From Candidatus Magnetominusculus xianensis (GTDB lineage Bacteria; Nitrospirota; Thermodesulfovibrionia; Thermodesulfovibrionales; Magnetobacteriaceae): a DNA stretch of 51,095 bases. The notes under the pieces are model-generated. The model searched no databases. It had not been told where the DNA came from and saw only the letters and a program-made list of their open reading frames with translations. The stretch is taken from assembly GCA_001541255.1 (NCBI GenBank), contig LNQR01000035.1, positions 1-51,095 on the forward strand, written 5' to 3'. This document shows, in pieces, positions 45,014 through 51,095 of this stretch (position 1 is the first letter of the stretch; the number at the start of each line of letters is the position of its first letter). Made by a program: the position numbers and the translations under genes.

Positions 45014-47118
45014 TGCCAGTAGTTAAGAGTATCTGCAGGGTATGTCATGGCGGCTGCGGCGCGCTTGTAAGCGTTGAGGACGGCAGGGTAGTAAAGATAA
45101 AAGGCGACCCACAAAGCCCTGTCAGCAGAGGATGGATGTGCGTAAAAGGTCTCAAATCGCCGGACATCGCAAACCACCCCGACAGATTAAAGCACCCTTT
45201 AAAAAGGGCAGGCCGCAGGGGTGAAAACCGCTGGAGTGAGATCGGCTGGACAGAGGCCCTTGATGAAATTTCAAATAGAATCGATGATTTACGAAAGACA
45301 CATGGCCCGGAGTCCATAGCCATAGGACAAGGCACCGGCAGGCACCACTACATGCATGTTGTGAGGTTTGCAAATGCCCTCGGCACACCAAATTGGTACG
45401 AACCCGGCCTCGCTCAGTGCTTCATTCCAAGAATCACCGTAAGCCATTTAACCTACGGCGGGTTTGTCGTTGGGGACTACTATGGAGAGGTTAAGCCTAA
45501 GTGTATTATATTCTGGGGGCATAATCCCCTTGTCTCCAGTGCCGACGGTGAGCTTGCCCCCGCAGTAAAAAGGGCAATGACTGAGGGCTGTGCTACAATT
45601 GCAATTGACCCAAGGAGGTCAGAGACCGCTAAAAGGTGTAAGACCTGGCTTGCGATAAGGCCAGCAACCGACGCCGCACTTGCCCTTGCTATGATAAACG
45701 TAATAATTACCGAGGGCCTGTATGACAAAGAATTCGTGGCTACTCATACGACAGGTTTTGACCTGCTGCAAGCACACACTGCAAGGTACACACCAGAGTG
45801 GGCAGAGGGTGTCACATGGATAAAGGCTGAGGCAATAGTAAACACGGCAAGGCAATACGCCACGTCTAAACCAGCAGTCCTGGACTGGGGGCTGGGGCTT
45901 GAGCAAAATGCAAACTCCCTGCAAACCGTCCGGGCAGTTGCCATTTTAAGGGCAATCACGGGCAACTTAGACGTACCAGGCGGCGATATTCTGGGGATGA
46001 ATATACTGAAAGGATACCCGATTTTAAAGGATAAGCTGCCGCCAGACTCATCAAAAAAACGGCTTGGCGGCGAGGAGTTTAAACTTTTGAGCAGTTGGCG
46101 CGCCTACATGCCATCGGCCCATATACCCGCCCTGTTTAGCGCAATGACAGACGGCGTGCCTTATAAAATAAGGGGTCTGCTGGTGTTTGGCGGTAATCCG
46201 CTGCTTACTGTGTCAAATTCCAGGAAGGTCTATGAGGCGCTTAATGCCCTTGAGCTGTTGTGTGTTACTGATTTATTTATGACCCCTACGGCGCGGCTGG
46301 CTGATTATGTCCTGCCCGCAGCCTTTTGGACGGAAATAGACCATGTGCAGGGGTTTCCCCTCGTTGTTGAAAACTATGCCTATGCCCAGACTGCCGTTAC
46401 ACAGACGGCGGAATGCCGACAGGACGAATGGATTATTGACGAACTGTCAAAGAGGCTCTCACTACACGGCTCAGATATGTCATACAAGGACATCTATGCC
46501 CACCAGCTCTCATCAACCGGCCTGACACACGCAGCACTTGCCCAAAAGGGCTATCATATGCCGCCCCATAAGTACAGGAAATATGAGGAACACGGGTTTC
46601 GTACCCCGTCAAAAAAGGTGGAACTCTTCAGCTCTGTGCTAAAACGCATGGGCTACCCGCCGCTGCCGGAGTATGCAGAACCCCCTGAAAGCCCGGTAAG
46701 TTCGCCGGAGCTGTCAGCCGAATATCCCTATGTGCTTATCACGGGGGCAAGAAACAAGGAGTTTTTCCACAGCGAACAGCGGCAAGTGGCCTCATTACGC
46801 AGGCTGCACCCAGAGCCGTCCTGCGAACTCCACCCAAAGGCGGCAGCAGCCACCGGCATTTCTGAAGGTGACTGGGCGGTTGTGTCAACCATTCGCGGTG
46901 AGGCAAAATTTAAAGTACATGTAACAGAGGACATCCACCCGCAGGTTATAAGCGTTGAACATGGCTGGTGGTTTCCAGAGAGAGACAATGAGCTTGAGAG
47001 CCTGTGGGAGTCCAATGCCAATTGTCTGACGGCAGATACACCGCCCTACGACCCGGCCTTTGGCTCTTACCGCCTTAGAGGGCTGCTTTGTAATATCAGA
47101 AGACTCAACCACGGGTAG
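45013..47118 (+). CDS. Molybdopterin (bis-MGD) oxidoreductase with N-terminal [4Fe-4S] site
   Basis: A 701-residue DMSO-reductase-family protein. The [4Fe-4S] ligands are Cys8, Cys11, Cys15 and Cys43 (CRVCHGGC, then WMCVKG). Cys136 in LAQCFIPR is at the position expected for the metal-binding Cys. MGD-binding segments include IFWGHNPLVSS and LLVFGGNPLLTVSNS. No Tat signal is seen, so it is probably cytoplasmic. The arrangement resembles acetylene hydratase-type enzymes, whose ligands are Cys141 and Asp13; here the residue after the second Cys is His12, so hydratase activity is not supported. Substrate unknown; no small or membrane subunit lies beside it. Translation couples to the Wza-like gene by TAATG. 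Confidence 0.85.
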   Translation: MPVVKSICRVCHGGCGALVSVEDGRVVKIKGDPQSPVSRGWMCVKGLKSPDIANHPDRLKHPLKRAGRRGENRWSEIGWTEALDEISNRIDDLRKTHGPESIAIGQGTGRHHYMHVVRFANALGTPNWYEPGLAQCFIPRITVSHLTYGGFVVGDYYGEVKPKCIIFWGHNPLVSSADGELAPAVKRAMTEGCATIAIDPRRSETAKRCKTWLAIRPATDAALALAMINVIITEGLYDKEFVATHTTGFDLLQAHTARYTPEWAEGVTWIKAEAIVNTARQYATSKPAVLDWGLGLEQNANSLQTVRAVAILRAITGNLDVPGGDILGMNILKGYPILKDKLPPDSSKKRLGGEEFKLLSSWRAYMPSAHIPALFSAMTDGVPYKIRGLLVFGGNPLLTVSNSRKVYEALNALELLCVTDLFMTPTARLADYVLPAAFWTEIDHVQGFPLVVENYAYAQTAVTQTAECRQDEWIIDELSKRLSLHGSDMSYKDIYAHQLSSTGLTHAALAQKGYHMPPHKYRKYEEHGFRTPSKKVELFSSVLKRMGYPPLPEYAEPPESPVSSPELSAEYPYVLITGARNKEFFHSEQRQVASLRRLHPEPSCELHPKAAAATGISEGDWAVVSTIRGEAKFKVHVTEDIHPQVISVEHGWWFPERDNELESLWESNANCLTADTPPYDPAFGSYRLRGLLCNIRRLNHG

Positions 47119-47338
47119 TATTTTCTTGCCGCCAAAGCTAACAGGGAAAAAAATACCTGCCCATGTCCAAAACCATTTATATATGACACTATCAGCGGTT
47201 GTTTAGTGCTGCACAATCACTGGTATGTTATTTGCTACGTATTTTAAGAAGATAGGATTAATCGCCCGGTTACTAAGGCTTTAATTATTAAAGTATTATT
47301 AACTAAGTGACGATAAATAATTGAGTAAGGAGGTTAAC

Positions 47339-47881
47339 ATGATTGGATTTGGGGCAGTTACAGGGCTGGTTTCATCGGCATTGTCTTCGATGTTTGCGGC
47401 AAAGGAAGGGAAAAGCGATGTCGCATCGAACAATAGCGATTTTTTAAAGACATTTGAGCAACAGACACAGCAAAAAACGTCAGACTTGATCAAGACCCTG
47501 GATAAAAACGGGGACAGCGTATTGAGCGCCGATGAGATTGGGCTTTCCCAGAAGGAGTTTGCCTCGATAGACACGAATGCAGACAGCAAGCTCGATGCAA
47601 ATGAGTTAAACGCGGCGTACATAAAAAAAGAGATAACCACTGCAACTCAGGATTTAATCAAGACCTATGACATAAACGGTGACGGGAAATTAACCGAGAC
47701 TGAGATGAATATCTCACCAGAGGCATTCTCTGCGATCGACACTGCCGCTAAAGGGGCTGTTGGAATACAGGAACTTATGGCTGCACATCCAATGAACTCA
47801 CTTATGGCGAAGTTCTCCAGCACGGCGAACTCGCTCACAAGCGCAGCAAATAACGTGCAAAGCCTTGACCTGACGGCATAG
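47339..47881 (+). CDS. EF-hand calcium-binding protein
   Basis: A 180-residue protein with three canonical EF-hand loops: Asp55-Glu66 (DKNGDSVLSADE), Asp78-Glu89 (DTNADSKLDANE) and Asp111-Glu122 (DINGDGKLTETE). A fourth, degenerate loop lies at 134-145 (DTAAKGAVGIQE) with its middle acids lost. The N-terminus has a weakly hydrophobic stretch (GAVTGLVSSALSSMFA) without a clear cleavage site, so secretion is uncertain. AAGGAGG lies five bases before the ATG, which rules out the in-frame TTG 18 bases earlier. A terminator follows, so it is a single-gene unit. The 220-base gap before it holds no gene. Confidence 0.85.
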   Translation: MIGFGAVTGLVSSALSSMFAAKEGKSDVASNNSDFLKTFEQQTQQKTSDLIKTLDKNGDSVLSADEIGLSQKEFASIDTNADSKLDANELNAAYIKKEITTATQDLIKTYDINGDGKLTETEMNISPEAFSAIDTAAKGAVGIQELMAAHPMNSLMAKFSSTANSLTSAANNVQSLDLTA

Positions 47882-47914
47882 AACAACCCATAGGGGACAT
47901 TCGGGTTGGGAGAA

Positions 47915-47948
47915 AGGGGAAGCGGCAACGTTTCCCCTGTATTTTTTT
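47915..47948 (+). terminator. Rho-independent terminator after the EF-hand gene
   Basis: A 7-base-pair stem (AGGGGAA at 47915-47921 with TTCCCCT at 47932-47938), a 10-base loop and a T-rich tail ending in seven T. Confidence 0.8.
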
Positions 47949-48009
47949 GTGGTAGTGCAGCGCTGCCGGGGAAGTGCAAAACGGGGAGAGAAAATGAGTT
48001 TCATCGTCA

Positions 48010-48039
48010 TAGACAAACCATCGACCCAAATGATAAAAT
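48010..48039 (+). promoter_or_regulatory. Promoter of Uma2 copy 3, predicted leaderless
   Basis: -35 TAGACA (48010-48015), 18-base spacer, extended -10 TGATAAAAT with hexamer 48034-48039, then six bases to the ATG. The layout copies that of Uma2 copies 1 and 2. Confidence 0.65.
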
Positions 48040-48045
48040 ACTTAT

Positions 48046-48564
48046 ATGCAAACCATAGATTTAGATTTAACCGAAATTATTACCGAAACTATTAATGGAG
48101 AGGAAGTTATGGGTCCAAGCCCGTTTGGGAAACATCGGGATATTATTGGTAACCTAAATGAAATCATAAGACATCACATAAAAACAAATGGATTAGGGAA
48201 GGTTTATTTTTCTCCACTTGATGTAATCTTTGAGGAAGGGGTTAACCGCCTTCAACCAGATATATTGTTTATCAAGAAAGAAAACATGAGTATCTTTCAA
48301 GACTGGATAAGAGGCGTACCCGATATGGTTTGCGAGATAGTATCTCATGGTAGTTATGAAAAGGATATTGAAATAAAAAAGGCAATTTATGAGAAATACA
48401 GAGTACCTGAGTACTGGATCGTAATACCTGAACTGAAAACCGTCGAGATATTGACCATAGAGGATGAAAAGTATAAATTACATTCAATCGCTGCATTTGA
48501 AGGCATAGTTACATCCAAAGTCATCGAAGGACTTCAAGTCAATATCGAGGATATTTTTGAGTAG
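48046..48564 (+). CDS. Uma2-family (DUF820) PD-(D/E)XK nuclease-like protein, copy 3
   Basis: A 172-residue Uma2 paralogue, nearly identical to copy 1 over long stretches (for example GPSPFGKH and the NMSIFQDWIRG region). Asp72, Glu97 and Lys111/112 match the PD-(D/E)XK pattern. No Shine-Dalgarno sequence precedes the ATG. It lies between the EF-hand gene's terminator and the acylphosphatase gene, giving a third insertion-like spot of the same small gene. Confidence 0.86.
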   Translation: MQTIDLDLTEIITETINGEEVMGPSPFGKHRDIIGNLNEIIRHHIKTNGLGKVYFSPLDVIFEEGVNRLQPDILFIKKENMSIFQDWIRGVPDMVCEIVSHGSYEKDIEIKKAIYEKYRVPEYWIVIPELKTVEILTIEDEKYKLHSIAAFEGIVTSKVIEGLQVNIEDIFE

Positions 48565-48645
48565 TCTTCATTGTCAACACTTTTCCCGACTATGCATTTC
48601 CCCCGGGCAGCGCTTGTGGTTGCACGGCACTTCATGATATACGCT

Positions 48646-48927
48646 ATGGAAGGTAAAGTAAGGGCACATATAACGATAGAAGGACGCGTCCAGGGGGTTT
48701 GCTTCAGGGCGTTCACAAGGGATATAGCCCGCAGGTCTGATGTCAGAGGCTGGGTCAAAAACCTCCCCAACGGGGACGTCGAGGCAGTCCTCGAAGGCGC
48801 TAAAAAAGACGTGGGCGTTGTGATAGCCAACTGCTACAAGGGGCCGCCAGGCAGCCTTGTCACAAATATTTCAATTAAGTGGGAGAACTACACGGGTGAA
48901 GCCGAACCTTTTTCCATCACATATTAG
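48646..48927 (+). CDS. acyP: Acylphosphatase
   Basis: A 93-residue enzyme that hydrolyses acyl phosphates. The signature is complete: GRVQGVCFRAFTRD with catalytic Arg21 and WVKNLPNGDVEAVLEG with Asn39. The C-terminal EAEPFSITY is typical. A TTG at 48571 would add 25 atypical residues, so the ATG at 48646 is used. It follows Uma2 copy 3 by 81 bases. Confidence 0.94.
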   Translation: MEGKVRAHITIEGRVQGVCFRAFTRDIARRSDVRGWVKNLPNGDVEAVLEGAKKDVGVVIANCYKGPPGSLVTNISIKWENYTGEAEPFSITY

Positions 48928-48954
48928 CACATGGTCTGTGCCAGGGATTATTTA

Positions 48955-49944
48955 ATGAAAAACAAAGCGCTTTGTAAGATATGCGGCAGCGAAACAGATG
49001 ATTTGATAATCAGCTCAATAGCCGGTGAGTTTGACACATATGATGTGTTCTACTGCCGAGGCTGTGCCGTTGGCATAACCACACCTGTCCCCACGGCTGA
49101 AGAATTGAAAAAACTCTACACAGTCGGTAGTTACAGGGAAAAGACCGGTAAGCGCTTTATTCCATTTGTTGAAAACTTTATTTTATATTTCAGGCATAAG
49201 AGAAAGAACAGGATTAAAAAATACATTAAAACCGGTAGAATCCTGGATATAGGCTGCGGCAGAGGGCTTTTTCTCAACGTAATGAAAGAAGACGGCTGGG
49301 AAGTTGCAGGGGTTGAGTTTGACGAGGCTGCCGCCTCTAATGCCGCCTCTTACTATGGGATAGAGGTCATCTCCGGTGAGCCTCAGACATGGAGATTTGC
49401 ACCGGCATCCTTTGATGTGATTACCTTAAATCATGTCCTTGAGCACATACCAAATCCAAAAGAACTGATTCAAGCCTGTCACAGACTTCTGAAAAGCAGC
49501 GGGCTGCTGATTATTGCCGTTCCCAATTTAGACGGTATTCAGTCCAAAGCCGGAAGAAAAAACTGGTTTCATCTCGATGTCCCCTATCATTTATATCATT
49601 TTTCTGACAAGGGGATATCCTCTTTATTGACAGCGGTCTCATTTAATATTGACAGAAAGAGACACTTTGACCTTGAGTATTCACCTTTCGGCTGGCTTCA
49701 GACGCTGCTGAATATTACCGGCGTGCAAAGGAACATGCTGTATGAGTTACTCAAAGCGCCCAGAAGGTGGAAAAGTGCCCTTATTGCTGCACGACTACAA
49801 GATATCATATTGACCGCACTTGTCGTGCCGTTGTATACTTCATTGTCTATGGTATTTTCACTGTTTGAGTCTTTCGTTGCCGGGCGTGGCGGCATAGTAG
49901 AGCTATATGCATTAAAGGCAGAGGGACAAGATGATACTAAATAA
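48955..49944 (+). CDS. Class I SAM-dependent methyltransferase with N-terminal zinc ribbon
   Basis: A 329-residue protein (ATG at 48955 with AGGGA seven bases before it; an ATG 24 bases earlier is possible). The N-terminus carries a CKICGSE and YCRGCAVGI four-cysteine ribbon, as in many sugar or polyketide methyltransferases. The SAM-binding core follows: ILDIGCGRGLFL (motif I), NHVLEHIPNPKELI and LLIIAVPNLDG. A C-terminal hydrophobic segment (about 285-305) could touch the membrane. It overlaps the glycosyltransferase gene by 14 bases, so both probably modify a surface glycan or lipid. Confidence 0.9.
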   Translation: MKNKALCKICGSETDDLIISSIAGEFDTYDVFYCRGCAVGITTPVPTAEELKKLYTVGSYREKTGKRFIPFVENFILYFRHKRKNRIKKYIKTGRILDIGCGRGLFLNVMKEDGWEVAGVEFDEAAASNAASYYGIEVISGEPQTWRFAPASFDVITLNHVLEHIPNPKELIQACHRLLKSSGLLIIAVPNLDGIQSKAGRKNWFHLDVPYHLYHFSDKGISSLLTAVSFNIDRKRHFDLEYSPFGWLQTLLNITGVQRNMLYELLKAPRRWKSALIAARLQDIILTALVVPLYTSLSMVFSLFESFVAGRGGIVELYALKAEGQDDTK

Positions 49945-50698
49945 GAAGATCGCAGTTGTAATGCCTGCATATAATGCAGGGAAAACCCTTCAGATGACCT
50001 ATGATGAGATGCCCCACGAATATGTTGACGAGGTTATCGTTGTCGATGATGCCTCGCGCGATGATACCCCTGCCGTTGCCAGAAGCCTTGGGCTGAAGAC
50101 CATTGTCCATGAAAAAAACAAGGGTTATGGCGGGAATCAAAAGACCTGTTACAGGAGCGCCCTTGAAGGCGGCGCTGATATTATTGTAATGCTCCATCCT
50201 GATTACCAGTATTCGCCGCGCCTGGTTACTGCGCTGGCCTCTATGATAGTATCAGGACATTACGACTTTGTGCTAGGCTCAAGGATACTTGGCGGCACTG
50301 CTATTAAGGGCGGGATGCCGGTTTACAAGTATGTGTCCAACAGGTTTCTGACAATGTTCGAGAACTGGCTGCTTGGAATAAAGCTCTCAGAGTACCACAC
50401 AGGCTTTCGTGCCTTTAGCCGACAACTGCTTGAGACGATTCCATTTGAGAAAAACTCCGATGACTTCATCTTTGACAATGAAATGATTGTCCAGGCGCTT
50501 CACTTCGGCTTTAAAATCGGCGAGATAAGCTGTCCAACTAAGTACTTCGACGAGGCGTCCTCTATTAATTTCTCACGCAGCGTTACATACGGGCTTGGCG
50601 TCGTTGCCGCATCGCTTAAATATATCTGCCAAAAACACGGGGTTGCAAGGTTTCCAATCTTCGACAACTCTGGCAAGGCTACAGGCAAGACTTATTGA
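49931..50698 (+). CDS. Family 2 glycosyltransferase (dolichyl-phosphate-mannose synthase-like)
   Basis: A 255-residue GT-A transferase that adds a sugar to a polyprenyl phosphate. Motifs are VVMPAYNAGKTL, VIVVDDASRDDT, the metal-binding HPDYQYSPR and GFRAFSRQLL. There is no C-terminal membrane domain; the final segment GVARFPIFDNSGKATG is soluble. GAGGGA lies four bases before the ATG. It is the last full gene in the window and overlaps the methyltransferase gene by 14 bases. Confidence 0.92.
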   Translation: MILNKKIAVVMPAYNAGKTLQMTYDEMPHEYVDEVIVVDDASRDDTPAVARSLGLKTIVHEKNKGYGGNQKTCYRSALEGGADIIVMLHPDYQYSPRLVTALASMIVSGHYDFVLGSRILGGTAIKGGMPVYKYVSNRFLTMFENWLLGIKLSEYHTGFRAFSRQLLETIPFEKNSDDFIFDNEMIVQALHFGFKIGEISCPTKYFDEASSINFSRSVTYGLGVVAASLKYICQKHGVARFPIFDNSGKATGKTY

Positions 50699-50928
50699 CC
50701 AGCTTGACTATATCTTCCCTGTGTTGACCGTTATGTCTACATTTTCCAAAATTAAATAGCAGCCCATGTTGTACTTTAAGTCGCAGTTTATCACGACTAT
50801 ATCGCTTGGAATGCACGGGGTGCGCGGCGAGGGTTGAAAACACTGGGGCGGGAGTGAATTCGCGGAATGTAGTGCCTCCACGTAAATAACACATGACTTT
50901 CTTGATTGCTTATGTTGCACTACCAACA

Positions 50929-51095
50929 TGTTTATACGAACCAAGCTGAGAAAAAACGGCAAGACCGCTGTGCAGATTGAGGAGGCATTCCGAGTCCAGA
51001 AACATGACCTGAAATTTCGTCCTGTGTTTCACTGGACCCCAAGTCGTATACGTGCACACATAGCAATCTGCTACATGGCCTATGCAATTGCCAAA
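50929..51095 (+). pseudogene. IS1634-type transposase remnant with the middle missing
   Basis: The frame opens with MFIRTKLRKNGKTAVQI, the usual start of IS1634-group transposases as I recall them, and runs directly into EEAFRVQKHDLKFRPVFH, normally found near the C-terminus. The intact protein is around 500 residues, so roughly 380 appear deleted in frame at this junction. The gene reaches the window edge with IRAHIAICYMAYAIAK still in frame. GTTGCACTACC upstream (50913-50923) may belong to the element's left end. 50699-50928 holds no gene that I can support. Confidence 0.7.

Noticed and set aside
50708..50962. 84-codon minus-strand frame with IPSDIVVINCDL
   Set aside because: It overlaps the transposase remnant on the other strand, has no ribosome-binding site, and a second overlapping frame looks just as plausible, so neither is supported.
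1..51095. CRISPR array, tRNA or rRNA genes
   Set aside because: No regularly spaced repeats, cloverleaf-type segments or rRNA-like blocks were recognised by eye; short RNAs could still be missed.

Overview
The window reads as a dense bacterial chromosome segment with long co-directional operons, small gaps, frequent 1-14 base overlaps and several GTG/TTG starts. Gene content suggests an anaerobic or microaerophilic bacterium, most likely of the Nitrospirota (Thermodesulfovibrionia or magnetotactic 'Magnetobacterium'-like lineages). That rests on remembered gene combinations (MoeA fused to a periplasmic-binding-like domain next to a DUF4445 protein, an LsrF-like aldolase next to an aldolase/SDR fusion, several Uma2 paralogues) and is inference, not a phylogenetic test. 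No rRNA, tRNA, CRISPR array or complete mobile element was recognised. No stretch over 300 bases is without a gene or gene remnant.

Layout. 1-780: a REP-like hairpin and a YafQ/DinJ-type toxin-antitoxin pair with a palindromic operator. 855-7738 (minus): a giant two-module membrane glycosyltransferase, a probably 5'-truncated phage-type PBECR nuclease ORF, an aldolase/short-chain dehydrogenase fusion and an LsrF-like class I aldolase. 7975-10887 (plus): glucose-6-phosphate isomerase and a PAP2 membrane phosphatase. 10935-11771 (minus): a 57-residue repeat protein and Uma2 copy 1. 12038-19665 (plus): fatty-acid and basic metabolism genes fabG-acpP-fabF-rnc-purM, then MoeA-PBP and a DUF4445 ASKHA protein. 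19683-27417 (minus): an unidentified enzyme-like gene, argD, argF, rnj, uppP and ftsK. 27615-35788 (plus): a secreted SIMPL-like protein, NifU domain, AMIN/amidase, EcfT-like protein, D-aminoacylase, a small hypothetical, MurJ and an M20 amidohydrolase, largely an envelope and peptidoglycan cluster. 35909-37003: Uma2 copy 2, a 30-codon gene fragment and a RelE/ParE toxin-antitoxin pair. 37095-44064 (minus): acs, a PAS/GAF/GGDEF/EAL regulator and a TgpA-like transglutaminase, preceded by a membrane J-domain protein. 44216-50698 (plus): a Wza-like export protein, a molybdopterin oxidoreductase, an EF-hand protein with its own terminator, Uma2 copy 3, acylphosphatase, a methyltransferase and a family 2 glycosyltransferase. 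The right edge enters an IS1634-type transposase that appears to lack its whole middle.

Two points stand out. First, all three Uma2 genes carry the same promoter layout (TnGACA, 18 bases, TATAAT-like box) with the -10 box ending only 5-6 bases before the ATG and no Shine-Dalgarno sequence, which predicts leaderless mRNAs. Second, two long genes (the glycosyltransferase and MoeA-PBP) have N-terminal sequence extending upstream of any ATG, GTG or TTG, in stretches where ATA or ATT are the only plausible initiators.
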